A stretch of DNA of 64,000 nt from Actinokineospora baliensis. GTDB lineage: Bacteria > Actinomycetota > Actinomycetes > Mycobacteriales > Pseudonocardiaceae. Location: assembly GCF_016907695.1 (NCBI RefSeq), contig NZ_JAFBCK010000001.1, positions 2,535,001-2,599,000 of the forward strand, in the 5' to 3' direction. The position numbers and the translations under genes are program-made. Of this stretch, positions 1-11,151 are shown piece after piece; the first letter of the stretch is position 1, and the number at the start of each line of letters is the position of its first letter. The notes beneath the pieces were generated by a model that saw nothing but the letters and a program-made list of their open reading frames with translations, was not told where the DNA came from and did not search any database.

Positions 1-928
<928 letters not shown>

Positions 929-1042
929 GAAGAGGCTACGCATCCACTGTACGGTGTCTGAGACACCAACCACCCCACCAGGGGCAGACCACACGGTACA
1001 AGTGTGGGCGCCTAGGTGGGTTGAGGTTGATTGTTTCATAGT

Positions 1043-1159
1043 GTTTCGGCGGTCATAGCGGTGGGGAAACGCCCGGTCCCATTCCGAACCCGGAAGCTAA
1101 GCCCACCTGCGCCGATGGTACTGCACTCGTGAGGGTGTGGGAGAGTAGGACGCCGCCGG
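1043..1159 (+). rRNA. 5S ribosomal RNA
   Basis: The canonical actinobacterial 5S begins GTTTCGGCGGTCATAGCG and contains CGGTCCCATTCCGAACCCGG and the closing GAGAGTAGGACGCCGCC. It lies about 115 bp behind the 23S 3' end with no tRNA in between, and completes the rRNA operon. Confidence 0.96.
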
Positions 1160-1174
1160 ACAATCATTCGAGAA

Positions 1175-1207
1175 CCCCCACCAGGATCCCTGGTGGGGGA
1201 TTTCTCG
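1175..1207 (+). terminator. rRNA operon terminator
   Basis: A stem of 11 bp (CCCCCACCAGG at 1175-1185 paired with CCTGGTGGGGG at 1189-1199, loop ATC) is followed by ATTTCTCGTTTTC. It lies 16 bp after the 5S gene and is a good intrinsic terminator. Confidence 0.85.
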
Positions 1208-1256
1208 TTTTCCGGCTCGCCTGCGGCATTGCGCTGGGCCCGTGGGGTGCGGGTGG

Positions 1257-1401
1257 GCTCGATGGGGCGAACCTGTTTTGCGCGGGGCCCCTGCGCCGCC
1301 CGTGGCAGGACCGCAAAGCTGGGGCCGAAAAGCATGGCCCTGTCCGCGCACAACGCTACGGACACCGCCACCCCACACAAAACAGGTCCGCCCCATCGAG
1401 C
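1257..1401 (+). repeat. 145-bp palindromic interspersed element, copy 1
   Basis: The element is bounded by imperfect inverted repeats of about 31 bp (1257-1287 and 1371-1401), each ending in GCTCGATGGGGCG. The core carries a nested hairpin (GGGCC, loop GAAAAGCAT, GGCCC) enclosed by GGAC/GTCC. A second copy of exactly the same length lies at 49749-49893 in the opposite orientation. The core, about 70 bp, is nearly identical between copies, while the terminal arms differ at paired positions so that pairing is kept. It sits between the rRNA terminator and the next gene. It encodes no convincing protein. It is either a non-autonomous mobile palindromic unit or a structured RNA/DNA element; I do not recognise a named family. 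Confidence 0.8.
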
Positions 1402-1514
1402 ATTTGGGGTGGGCGGCTTCCGAGTGTCCAGTGGTTGCTTTGGGTGGGCTGGCTCCTTGGCTGATGGGGTGAAAGTCGGTCGCTGGGGTGGGGCTGGTGG
1501 GCGAGTATGGCCCG

Positions 1515-2372
1515 ATGCGGATCGAGCGATACCAAGACGTCCGGGTGTTCTGGGGTGTGGTGGAGGGGTTCTACGCCACGGATCCCGTGCGGCACACCGT
1601 CCCGTTGACTGTCTTGAGCAGGCTGGTGGCGCTGGACGAGCCACCTGCGGGGATGGTGTTGTTGGCTGTCTTCGACGGGGATGAAGTGGTGGGGGCGACC
1701 TTTCAGTACGGGGCTTGGCCGTTGAGCCTGTCGGGTCTGGGGGTCGGGGTTCAGGGCGCGGTCGTGGAGTTCCTGCTCGAGCACGGGATCGACTTCCGGC
1801 GGGTGCAGGGGCCTCGGGACGTCACCGATTCGTTTGCTGGGGTGTGGAGCGGGGCCGCGGGCGTGGGGGTTGAGCGGGTTCGGTCCGAGCGGTTGTTCCG
1901 GCTGGGGGAGTTGGTCGAGCCGACCGTGGCGGGTGGGGTTCGGTTGGGGGCGGAGGCGGATAGCGAGCTCCTGGGGCGGTGGTGCTCGGAGTTCAGCGAC
2001 GAGGCACTGGACGGGGACGAGGGGCTGCCGGACCCGGTGCAGTTCGCTCGGGACGCGTTGGCCAGCGGTCGGGGGGCGCCGATCTGGGTGGACGGGATTC
2101 CGGTGGCCATGGCGCTGGTGACCAAGCCGGTGCTGGGGATGTCGCGGATCGGGCCGGTGTACACGCCGAAGGACCACCGGGGGCAGGGGTACGGCAGCGC
2201 GGTGACCGCGGCCGCCGCGAAGTGGGCTCGGGAGCGGGGTGCGCGGGAGGTCCTGCTGTTCGCCGACCTGGACAACCCGGTGGCCAACTCGATCTACCAG
2301 CGGATCGGGTTCCGGCCGGTGTTCGAGGCCGTGGAAACGACCTTCACCGGACGGAATACTCTCGGGATGTGA
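1515..2372 (+). CDS. GNAT family N-acetyltransferase
   Basis: The product is 285 aa. The C-terminal half carries the acetyl-CoA motif HRGQGYGSAV (about residues 222-231) and the closing NPVANSIYQRIGFRPV strand-helix typical of GNAT enzymes. The N-terminal half looks like a degenerate GNAT fold, as in the duplicated FR47-like subgroup. The substrate cannot be told. ATG 1515 is preferred because homologous proteins begin MRIERY-like; a GTG at 1488 is possible. The stop codon overlaps the GTG start of the next gene (GTGA), so the two are translationally coupled. Confidence 0.88.
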   Translation: MRIERYQDVRVFWGVVEGFYATDPVRHTVPLTVLSRLVALDEPPAGMVLLAVFDGDEVVGATFQYGAWPLSLSGLGVGVQGAVVEFLLEHGIDFRRVQGPRDVTDSFAGVWSGAAGVGVERVRSERLFRLGELVEPTVAGGVRLGAEADSELLGRWCSEFSDEALDGDEGLPDPVQFARDALASGRGAPIWVDGIPVAMALVTKPVLGMSRIGPVYTPKDHRGQGYGSAVTAAAAKWARERGAREVLLFADLDNPVANSIYQRIGFRPVFEAVETTFTGRNTLGM

Positions 2373-3112
2373 CGTCAGTTCTGGTTGTGCAGCTCGATGA
2401 CACCGACCCGCCCGGCAAGCTGGCCGAGTGGTTGGCCGACGCGGGCGCGGACATCGTGCTCGCGCAGCCCTACCGGGAGCCCCTGCCGTCGGGTGACTAC
2501 GCGGCGGTCGTTTGCCTAGGCGGGCCCATGGGAGCCAATGATGTCCTCGAGCATCCCTGGTTGGCTGACGTGCGCAAGCTGCTGTCGTCCTGTGTTGCTA
2601 AGAAGACCCCGCTGCTCGCGGTCTGCCTAGGGGCGCAGCTGCTCGCGGTCGCGACCGGCGGCGTTGTCGAAGTGGGCGCGAACGGGCCTGAGGTGGGGGG
2701 CGGGCTCGTCGCCAAGAGGGACGTGGGGTGGGCGGATCCGCTCTTCGCGGACCTGCCGATGATGCCGGACGTGGTGCAGTTCCACCACGACGCGGTCACC
2801 CGGCTGCCTGTCGACGCCGCCCTGTTGGCTTCCGCCACCCGCTACCCGAACCAGGCGTTCCGGGTGGGGCCGGTCGGCTACGGCATCCAGTTCCACATCG
2901 AGACCACCCCCGAGATGGTGTTGGCCTGGGCCGCCAACGCGCCCGAGAGCGCGGCGTGGGCCAAGCCGGGGGAGTTCGAACCGGAGCGGCTGGCCGAGTT
3001 GCACGCCGACGTCGAGGAAGCGTGGCGGCCGTTCGTGGAGCGGTTCATGCGGCTGGCCCGGGGTGACCTGGCGGCGGCCGAGACCAGCCGCCCGACGTTG
3101 CCGCTGATCTGA
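2369..3112 (+). CDS. class I glutamine amidotransferase-like protein
   Basis: The product is 247 aa and has the class I GATase triad: nucleophile Cys86 in AVCLGAQLLA, His176 in IQFHIE and Glu178 two residues later. Such domains take ammonia from glutamine, or in stand-alone forms hydrolyse gamma-glutamyl compounds. No synthetase domain is fused and no obvious partner is adjacent. GTG 2369 overlaps the upstream GNAT stop by four bases, and glnE starts one base after this stop, so the three genes look like one operon next to nitrogen-control genes. The exact substrate is unknown. Confidence 0.88.
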   Translation: MTSVLVVQLDDTDPPGKLAEWLADAGADIVLAQPYREPLPSGDYAAVVCLGGPMGANDVLEHPWLADVRKLLSSCVAKKTPLLAVCLGAQLLAVATGGVVEVGANGPEVGGGLVAKRDVGWADPLFADLPMMPDVVQFHHDAVTRLPVDAALLASATRYPNQAFRVGPVGYGIQFHIETTPEMVLAWAANAPESAAWAKPGEFEPERLAELHADVEEAWRPFVERFMRLARGDLAAAETSRPTLPLI

Positions 3113-3113
3113 C

Positions 3114-6086
3114 ATGGCCGACTCCGCGCGCTCCATCTCCTCCGCTGCCCGGTTCGGGCTCACCGACCCGCGCGCCGAGCAGGACCTGCGAGCCGCGGGG
3201 CTCTGGGGCGACAACGGCCCTCAGCGGGAGGCGGTCCTCACCGCCCTGTCCCGCACCCCCGACCCGGACCTCGCGCTGCGCGGGCTCGACCGGATCCGGG
3301 AAGCGGCCCCCGAGCAGTGGGCCGAGTTGCTGGGTGAGCTGGAAGCCGATCGCAGGCTCCGCGCCCGGCTCGTCGCCGTGCTGGGTTCCTCCACCGCGTT
3401 CGCCGACTTCCTCGCCGCCCACCCCGACCAGTGGCGCCGCCTCGACGGTGGCGGTACCGCGGTCGAGGACTACACCGCCGCCCTGTACGCGGCCGTGCGG
3501 GCCGACGGTGACACCCCCATCGCTGCGCTGCGGGGCCACGAAGCCGTGCGGGCGCTCAAGTCCGCGTACCGCGGCCTGCTCATGGAGGTGGCCGCCGACG
3601 ACCTCGGTCACCTCGTCGACTCGACCCTGCCCGCATCCGACTACGACGCCACGGCCAGGCAGCTCAGCGAGCTCGCCGAGGCCGCGCTCCGGGCCGCGCT
3701 GGCCGTGGCCTGGGCCGAGACCGGCGGTGCGGACACCGCGCGGCTCGCGGTCATCGCCATGGGCAAGTGCGGTGGCGGCGAGCTGAACTACGTCAGCGAC
3801 GTCGACGTCGTGTTCGTCGGCGAGGACGACATCGCGGTCGCCACCAGGGCCGCGAGCACGATGATGCGGGTCGCCACCGAGGCCTGCTTCGAGGTCGACG
3901 CGGGCCTGCGCCCCGAGGGCCGCAACGGCGCGCTCGTGCGCACCCTCGACGGCCACAGCGCCTACTACAAGCGCTGGGCCAAGACCTGGGAGTTCCAGGC
4001 CCTGCTCAAGGCGCGGCCGGTCGCCGGTGACGCCGAGCTCGGGCGCGAGTACCTCGACGTGGTCACCCCGATGGTGTGGATCGCCGCCGACCGGGACAAC
4101 TTCGTCCCCGAGGTGCAGGCCATGCGCAGGCGCGTGGAGGACCACGTCCCCGCCGAGCTGCTCGACCGCGAGCTCAAGCTCGGCCGCGGCGGGCTGCGCG
4201 ACGTCGAGTTCGCCGTGCAGCTGCTGCAGCTGGTGCACGGCCGCACCGACGAGACGCTCCGCCTCGGGTCCACAGTGGACGCCCTGGCCGCGCTCGGCGC
4301 GGGCGGCTACGTCGGGCGCACCGACGCCGCGGAACTCGCCGACTCATACCGGTTCCTGCGGACCCTCGAACACCGCCTGCAGTTGCAGCGCTTGCGCCGC
4401 ACGCACCTGTTCCCCGACGATGCCGAAACCGACGACCTGCGCTGGCTCGCCCGCGCCAGCGGCATCGGCCCCGAGCGCGGCCGCAACGCCGCGCAGGTGC
4501 TGGTCGCCGACTTCCGCCGCAACACCAACCGCATCCGCAGGCTGCACGAGAAGCTGTTCTACCGGCCGCTGCTCGAAGCCGTGTCCCGCGTTCCCACCGA
4601 CCAACTGCGGCTCACGACCAACCAGGCCCACGCCCGGCTCGCCGCGCTCGGCTACAGCTCGCCGCAGGGCGCGTTGCAGCACATCAAGGCCCTCACCGAG
4701 GGCGTGTCGCGGCGTGCGGCGATCCAAACCGCGCTGTTGCCCGTCCTGCTCGACCTGCTCGGCTCCACCCCCGACCCCGACGGCGGTCTCCTCGCGTACC
4801 GCAAGGTGTCCGAGGCCCTCTCCGCGACGCCCTGGTACCTGCGGGTGCTGCGCGACGAAGGCGCCGTCGTCGAACGTCTCGCGACCCTGCTCGGAACCTC
4901 GAAGCTCGTGCCGGACCTGGTCGTGCGCGCTCCCGAGGTGCTGCGGCTGCTCGCCGAGCCCAAAGAACTCGCCGTGCGCGCCCCCGCCGAGGTCGCCGAG
5001 GCGTTGCGCGTCGCGGTGAAGCGGCACGGGTATCTCGGCAATGCCGTCGCCGCCGCGCGATCCCTGCGCAGGCACGAACTCCTGCGCATCGCGTGCGCGG
5101 ACCTGCTGGGGTTCACCGATGTCCTCTCGGTCTGCGCGGCGCTCTCGAGCGTGTGGTGCGCGGTTCTGCAGGCCGCGATGGCGGCGGTCGACCGGGCCGA
5201 GGCCGCTGCGGCTGGCGGACACTTGGCCACCATCTCCGTCATCGGCATGGGCAGGCTGGGCGGCAGCGAACTCGGCTACGGCTCCGACGCCGATGTCATG
5301 TTCGTCTGCGAACCCGCGCCCGGCGTCACCGACACCGATGCCCTCAAGTACGCGGGCCGGGTCGCGCAGACCGTCCGCAAACTCCTCGGCTCACCTACCC
5401 AGGACCCACCGCTGCAGGTGGACGTCGACCTGCGGCCAGAGGGCAGGCAGGGCCCCATCGTGCGCACCCTGGAGTCCTATCGCGCCTATTACGCGCAATG
5501 GGGCGAGATCTGGGAGGCCCAGGCGCTGCTGCGGGCCCGACCGGTCGCGGGCGACGCCGACCTCGGTGCCCGGTTCATCGAACTCATCGATCCCGTCCGC
5601 TACCCCGATGGCGGCCTGGATCCCGCACAGGTACGGGAAATCCGCCGGATCAAGGCCAGGGTGGACACCGAGCGGCTGCCCAGGGGCGCCGACCCGGCCA
5701 CCCACACCAAACTCGGCCGGGGCGGCCTCGCCGACGTCGAGTGGACCGTGCAACTGCTGCAGTTGCGCCACGCCAACGCCGTTCCCGCGTTGCGTACCAC
5801 GTCCACAATGGACGGACTCACCGCTGCGGTCGCGGCCGACCTGCTCACCGAGGACGACGCGACCGCGCTGCGCGAGGCCTGGCTGCTGGCCACCCGGGTG
5901 CGCAACGCCGCGACTCTGGTGCGCGGCAAGCAAACCGACCAACTCCCCAGCCACGGCCGCGAACTCGCCGCCGTCGCCGCCGCCATGGGCACCCCGCTCA
6001 CCGAAGACCCCGGCAAGTTCCTCGACGACTACCGCCGCACCACGCGTCACGCCCGCGCGGTTGTGGAACACGTTTTCTACGATTGA
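3114..6086 (+). CDS. glnE: bifunctional glutamine-synthetase adenylyltransferase/deadenylase GlnE
   Basis: The product is 990 aa, the usual length of actinobacterial GlnE. It adds AMP to, or removes it from, a tyrosine of GlnA and so turns glutamine synthetase down or up with nitrogen supply. Two nucleotidyltransferase domains are visible, each with the paired-aspartate signature: N-terminal deadenylase motif YVSDVDVVF with Asp229/Asp231, and C-terminal adenylylase motif YGSDADVMF with Asp725/Asp727. Each is followed by a GlnD-type helical region (KLGRGGLRDVEF and KLGRGGLADVEW). ATG 3114 follows the previous stop by one base. Its target glnA lies 2 kb downstream on the other strand. Confidence 0.97.
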   Translation: MADSARSISSAARFGLTDPRAEQDLRAAGLWGDNGPQREAVLTALSRTPDPDLALRGLDRIREAAPEQWAELLGELEADRRLRARLVAVLGSSTAFADFLAAHPDQWRRLDGGGTAVEDYTAALYAAVRADGDTPIAALRGHEAVRALKSAYRGLLMEVAADDLGHLVDSTLPASDYDATARQLSELAEAALRAALAVAWAETGGADTARLAVIAMGKCGGGELNYVSDVDVVFVGEDDIAVATRAASTMMRVATEACFEVDAGLRPEGRNGALVRTLDGHSAYYKRWAKTWEFQALLKARPVAGDAELGREYLDVVTPMVWIAADRDNFVPEVQAMRRRVEDHVPAELLDRELKLGRGGLRDVEFAVQLLQLVHGRTDETLRLGSTVDALAALGAGGYVGRTDAAELADSYRFLRTLEHRLQLQRLRRTHLFPDDAETDDLRWLARASGIGPERGRNAAQVLVADFRRNTNRIRRLHEKLFYRPLLEAVSRVPTDQLRLTTNQAHARLAALGYSSPQGALQHIKALTEGVSRRAAIQTALLPVLLDLLGSTPDPDGGLLAYRKVSEALSATPWYLRVLRDEGAVVERLATLLGTSKLVPDLVVRAPEVLRLLAEPKELAVRAPAEVAEALRVAVKRHGYLGNAVAAARSLRRHELLRIACADLLGFTDVLSVCAALSSVWCAVLQAAMAAVDRAEAAAAGGHLATISVIGMGRLGGSELGYGSDADVMFVCEPAPGVTDTDALKYAGRVAQTVRKLLGSPTQDPPLQVDVDLRPEGRQGPIVRTLESYRAYYAQWGEIWEAQALLRARPVAGDADLGARFIELIDPVRYPDGGLDPAQVREIRRIKARVDTERLPRGADPATHTKLGRGGLADVEWTVQLLQLRHANAVPALRTTSTMDGLTAAVAADLLTEDDATALREAWLLATRVRNAATLVRGKQTDQLPSHGRELAAVAAAMGTPLTEDPGKFLDDYRRTTRHARAVVEHVFYD

Positions 6087-6113
6087 GGCGGCCCGGTCGC
6101 ATAGGCTCGCGGC

Positions 6114-6524
6114 ATGACCTGGAGCATCCGGATCCCGGTGCGCAGCTACGAGCTCGACGCCCTCGGCCACCTCAACCACGCCGTGTACCACCAGTACGCC
6201 GAGGTCGCCAGGGTCGAGGGGTTCGCGGCGGCCGGGTGCGCCTGGGACGGGCTCATCGCCGCGGGCACCGCGCCGGTACTGCTCACCTCGACCATCCACT
6301 TCCGCCGCGAACTGCGCGCCGGGGACACCGTGGACGTCGACCTGCGGATCGCCTTCGGCACCGGCAAGACGTTCAACGCCGACTCCACCATCACCCTCGA
6401 CGGCACCGTCTCCGCCGAGATCACCTGCCTGCTCGGCGTGATGGACCTCAGCGCGCGGCGACTGCTGGCCGACCCCCAGGCCGTGCTCGCCGAGCACGGC
6501 CTGGACGTCGACAAGCTGGAGTGA
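6114..6524 (+). CDS. acyl-CoA thioesterase (4HBT hotdog fold)
   Basis: The product is 136 aa, a normal length for a single hotdog domain. The active-site segment DALGHLNHAVYHQYAEVAR (Asp15, Asn21, His22) is the 4-hydroxybenzoyl-CoA thioesterase/YbgC pattern. It should hydrolyse an acyl-CoA thioester in the cytoplasm; the acyl group cannot be inferred. It starts 27 bp after glnE and may be read through from it. It is convergent with the next gene, with only 4 bp between stops. Confidence 0.9.
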   Translation: MTWSIRIPVRSYELDALGHLNHAVYHQYAEVARVEGFAAAGCAWDGLIAAGTAPVLLTSTIHFRRELRAGDTVDVDLRIAFGTGKTFNADSTITLDGTVSAEITCLLGVMDLSARRLLADPQAVLAEHGLDVDKLE

Positions 6525-6528
6525 CCGG

Positions 6529-7626
6529 CTAGGCGAGCACCTCGTCGACCCCGTGGTCCACCAGCTGCGTGGCCTCGGCCGACTCGGCGATCGCCCGGCG
6601 CAGCAGCTCACCGGCCAGCGCGGGCGACTGCAGGTCCAGCGGCCCGTACACGGGAACGTCCAGACCGGCCTGTGCTTCGCGCACCGCCAACGGCGACGCG
6701 GTCAGCAGACCGCTCACCGCCAGCACCGGGTGCCCGCCTGCGCGCAGCCGCTGCACGCCGTAGAGCGCGCCGGAGGAGTCGGCTGCGGCGAACAGCACGC
6801 CGCTGGTGATCCGCCGGATCTCTGGGCGGTCGAGCAGTTGCGCGGTCTCCGCCTGCAGCAGGCCGTCGGCGATCTCCAGCACGATCGCGTCCACCCCGCG
6901 CGCCATCAGGTGGCCGTGCAGCAGCAACGAGCTCGACACGAGCCGTTCCAACGGGATGCGGAAGGTCGTGGCCATCCCCGCGTCGGTGAAGTCCAACGCG
7001 GCCACCGCACCCGAGTCGCGGAACAGCCACGGGTCGCCGCCCGCCGCCGTGCCGGTCAGCTTCGCCGCGCCGACGCGCAGGCCCGAACGCGACAGTCCGT
7101 GCACGAGCGAGGCGCACGTGGTGGTCTTGCCCGAGTTCATCGACGTGCCGACCACGACGAACGTCGGCGGCTTGCGCAGCGCGGGCAGCGGCGCGCCTAG
7201 CGCCAAGTCGGACACGTTGATGACGTGCCCGGTGTGGTCGCCGACCAGCCCGAGCGGGCGGACCGTCGTCGGCGCGCTCACCGCGGCGTTGCGGCTGCGC
7301 ACCTTGCCGAGCACGCCACCGGCGGCCACCAGGTCGCAGGCGCCGAGGTCGTCGGGGAGTTCCGCTTCGAAGTGGTCGGGCGCGTAGCGGGCACCGTAGG
7401 CGACCAGGATCTCGTCACCGACGTAGAGCTTCGCTTTGCGGCCATCGGTCAGTTCCAGCACTTGGTGGTAGCCGACCTTGGTCACCTCCGCGAGCACCAG
7501 GTCCCCGTGCCGGGGCTGGTGATCGCTGTGGTGGACGAGGCTCAGGCTGGCGCAGCGATCGAGGTTGCGCACGGAGTAGGCCGTTTTGAGGCGTTCGACG
7601 CGCGCGGCATCAAGGGGTGCGAACAT
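6529..7626 (-). CDS. DUF1611-like P-loop NTPase domain protein
   Basis: The product is 365 aa. A P-loop GTSMNSGKTT lies at residues 160-169, in the middle of the protein, followed by a segment with TGTAAGGDP and FTDAG patterns seen in the DUF1611/COG3367 family. The N-terminal 150 residues form a separate beta-rich domain. Some DUF1611 members act in D-glutamate catabolism (DgcN), but this protein is only distantly similar by eye and I make no functional call. ATG 7626 is chosen; an upstream in-frame extension to 7749 lacks coding character. It stands alone between glnE-thioesterase and the glnA region. Confidence 0.72.
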   Translation of the reverse strand: MFAPLDAARVERLKTAYSVRNLDRCASLSLVHHSDHQPRHGDLVLAEVTKVGYHQVLELTDGRKAKLYVGDEILVAYGARYAPDHFEAELPDDLGACDLVAAGGVLGKVRSRNAAVSAPTTVRPLGLVGDHTGHVINVSDLALGAPLPALRKPPTFVVVGTSMNSGKTTTCASLVHGLSRSGLRVGAAKLTGTAAGGDPWLFRDSGAVAALDFTDAGMATTFRIPLERLVSSSLLLHGHLMARGVDAIVLEIADGLLQAETAQLLDRPEIRRITSGVLFAAADSSGALYGVQRLRAGGHPVLAVSGLLTASPLAVREAQAGLDVPVYGPLDLQSPALAGELLRRAIAESAEATQLVDHGVDEVLA

Positions 7627-7808
7627 GGCTGGGTCCTCGTCGATAGCGGGGAAGCGTCCGAACGAGACGCGCACGGACGTGTGCGCGGGAGCGTAAGGCC
7701 TGCCCGGCCGACAAGGGAATCCCGTACTGGGTCTCGATTCGGGAAACACTTCTGTAACCCAGCTAACAGTGCAGGTGGGACCGGATTATCTACCTGATCG
7801 GGTGGATT

Positions 7809-8015
7809 TCAGGCGGGGCCCGGCCAGGCCGGGCGCACCCGCAGCGCGCACCGGTCGGTCTGCACCCCCGCCACCCCGGCCAGTGCCGCAGCCGGGTCGA
7901 CCGCCCTGCGCAGCGCCGCCGCGGCGTCGGCTTCCCCGCCGGGCAACGCGTTTTCGTCGAATACGGTGACGGTGACCTCGGTGGTGACGACGTACTGGCG
8001 TCCGTTGCTGGTCAT
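7809..8015 (-). CDS. small conserved-looking hypothetical protein
   Basis: The product is 68 aa beginning MTSNGRQYVVTTEVTVTVFD. It has alternating hydrophobic residues typical of beta strands, with strong third-position GC throughout, so it is likely a real gene. It lies behind glnA in the same direction, separated by a strong hairpin at 8124-8160. Function unknown. Confidence 0.55.
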   Translation of the reverse strand: MTSNGRQYVVTTEVTVTVFDENALPGGEADAAAALRRAVDPAAALAGVAGVQTDRCALRVRPAWPGPA

Positions 8016-8123
8016 ACCCCGAGCGTGCCCGCGCGCACCGCCCCGGCACATCCGGACCGGACCCGGGTTCCGCCTCAGGGTCTTCCCCTCCGGGGCCGAT
8101 CGTCGGGGGTGTGCCGCAGACGG

Positions 8124-8160
8124 CGAACGGCCGAGGGGCGTGCAGCCCCTCGGCCGTTCG
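8124..8160 (-). terminator. terminator hairpin behind glnA
   Basis: A perfect 15-bp stem (CGAACGGCCGAGGGG at 8124-8138 with its complement at 8146-8160, loop of 7 nt) begins 17 bp past the glnA stop. There is no U-tract, as is common in high-GC actinobacteria. Confidence 0.75.
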
Positions 8161-8177
8161 AGTCGTGCGGGTCGGGA

Positions 8178-9602
<1,425 letters not shown>

Positions 9603-9698
9603 GCTCGTTTGCTCCTTCGTCTGCTGTCTCGGGCCCAGACCGGCCCACCGCGTCACGGTCATGCCGTACCCGCTCGGTGATGACGCTAGGAGGGCGGT

Positions 9699-9736
9699 GT
9701 TGCCCGACCATCACCCGGATGTTTCGCCGGTGTTAA
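9699..9736 (-). promoter_or_regulatory. GlnR operator upstream of glnA
   Basis: On the minus strand the four half-sites TTAAC, GAAAC, GTGAT and GCAAC are each separated by exactly six bases. This is the a1-b1-a2-b2 layout of the actinobacterial GlnR box (gTnAC-n6-GaAAC repeated). The a1, b1 and b2 sites fit the conserved positions; a2 deviates in its last base. Its location 97 bp upstream of the glnA start fits nitrogen control by GlnR. Confidence 0.75.
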
Positions 9737-9803
9737 CGACGGCTCGCGGCCGGTCAAGAGCATGCCGGCACGCGTGACGGTGGGCACCTTCTACGCTGGT
9801 CGG

Positions 9804-10286
9804 GTGAGCAGATGGACCGGTACATGGCTGTCCGGGCCCGGCGCGGGCCACGAGTCCGACGAGGGCCCCGTGCGCTATCGGGGGGAGCGGCTCGGCGCGC
9901 CGGAGCGCGGGCTCGGGTCGGTGGCCTCCACCGGGATCCGGCTCGGCGCCCTGGTGCTCGACCTCGTCCTGGCCTCGCTGGTGACCTCGGTGTTCCTGCG
10001 GCCCGACTACGACGACCCGAGCCGGATGTGGCAGTTCAACGTCTGGTCGGGCGTGGTGTGGTTGCTGATCACCGTCGCCGGGGTCGCGCTGGCCGGGTTC
10101 ACCCCGGCCAAGGCGCTGCTGGGCATGCGCGTGGTCCGCATGGACGGCCAACCCCTGGTCGGCCCGTTCCGGGCGATCCCGCGCACCCTGCTCGTCGCCC
10201 TGGTCATCCCGGCGGCGATCGTCGACAAGGACGGCCGCGGCCTGCACGACAAGGTCGCCGGGACGATCGTCCTACGCACCCGCTGA
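9804..10286 (+). CDS. RDD family membrane protein
   Basis: The product is 160 aa from GTG 9804 (an ATG at 9762 is the alternative). Two or three membrane helices are clear: IRLGALVLDLVLASLVTSVF, VVWLLITVAGVALAGF and RTLLVALVIPAAIV. The RDD-type features are the Arg-Leu-Gly...Asp first helix, KALLGMRVVRMDG and the closing LHDKVAGTIVL. The gene is divergent from glnA across the GlnR box. From memory, Mycobacterium tuberculosis has an RDD gene beside glnA1 too, so the pairing is conserved. Its 3' end overlaps the next, convergent gene by 15 bp. Confidence 0.87.
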   Translation: MSRWTGTWLSGPGAGHESDEGPVRYRGERLGAPERGLGSVASTGIRLGALVLDLVLASLVTSVFLRPDYDDPSRMWQFNVWSGVVWLLITVAGVALAGFTPAKALLGMRVVRMDGQPLVGPFRAIPRTLLVALVIPAAIVDKDGRGLHDKVAGTIVLRTR

Positions 10287-11093
10287 CGGCTCGGCCAGGT
10301 GGACGGCGGTGGCCACCGGGGTGAAGCCGACCTTGCGGTAGACCCGGTCAGCGTCATCGCCGCCCGGGGTGAGCCAGGTCAGGGTGGCTCCACCGCGCCC
10401 GGCCGCCGCCAGCACGGCGTGCGCGGTGACCAGCGCGCCGAGCCCCTTGCGCCGGTGCTGCTCGGCGGTCCCGACCCCCACGATCTCGGTGATGCCGTCG
10501 GCGACCTGCGTCCACGAAGCCACCGCCGCGGGCACACCGTCGACCTTGGCCAGCACGCTGCCCCCGTCCACGGCCTCAGGTGGCGGACCAGAGGGCAGAT
10601 CCCCGTCGAAGCCGAACGCGGCACCCGCCACCTTCGCCCCGGCGATCCGGTCCGCCTCGCTGTCGACATAGCTGACGGTGACCCCGTCGACCGCGGGCGG
10701 CACCTCGGTCTCGGCGGGGTCCAAGACCATCACCGGGATCCGCATGGTGACCCGCATGCCCGCCGCTTCGAGGAGTTCCGCGGCCCCGGGACAGGCTTGC
10801 TCGATGAGCTCGAACCGCAACGTCCCCGGCGGGAAGGATTCCCTGAGCGAGGTGACCGCCCGGGTCACCTCAGCCGCATCGGCGACGACCTCCCCCGGCC
10901 TGGCCGCCACGGCGTAAGAGAGGTACGCGGGTCCATCGATGGCCAGCAACCCGGTGAACGGCCCCGCCGCAACCACCCGCCGCGTCTGCCGCAACACCGG
11001 CAGGTCATCGTCGCCCACCACCCGCCTGGCCCGGCTCAACCCGGACAACTGAGCGGCGGCGATGCGGGACGCGAGCGGATCAGCAGAAGTCAC
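10272..11093 (-). CDS. GNAT family N-acetyltransferase
   Basis: The product is 273 aa. The C-terminal GNAT motif is EQHRRKGLGALVTAHA followed by the DADRVYRKVGFTPV closing element. The N-terminal half contains an additional alpha/beta region that resembles a decayed GNAT domain. The substrate is unknown. It is convergent with the RDD gene, sharing 15 bp of 3' sequence, and lies head-to-tail with the DUF4191 gene on the same strand. Confidence 0.86.
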   Translation of the reverse strand: MTSADPLASRIAAAQLSGLSRARRVVGDDDLPVLRQTRRVVAAGPFTGLLAIDGPAYLSYAVAARPGEVVADAAEVTRAVTSLRESFPPGTLRFELIEQACPGAAELLEAAGMRVTMRIPVMVLDPAETEVPPAVDGVTVSYVDSEADRIAGAKVAGAAFGFDGDLPSGPPPEAVDGGSVLAKVDGVPAAVASWTQVADGITEIVGVGTAEQHRRKGLGALVTAHAVLAAAGRGGATLTWLTPGGDDADRVYRKVGFTPVATAVHLAEPSAGA

Positions 11094-11151
11094 GGCCGGA
11101 CGGTAGCCCCACCCGGCCCGCGCCCGCCTCCGGTTATCCGAGCGCGGATAC

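Noticed and set aside
1193..1684. Reading frames through the palindromic element (also 49543-49983)
   Set aside because: They are created by the repeated element on either strand; frames differ between copies and no frame is conserved beyond the DNA identity.
4076..6532. Arginine/proline-rich frame inside glnE
   Set aside because: It is an alternative frame of glnE, with composition typical of frame artefacts.
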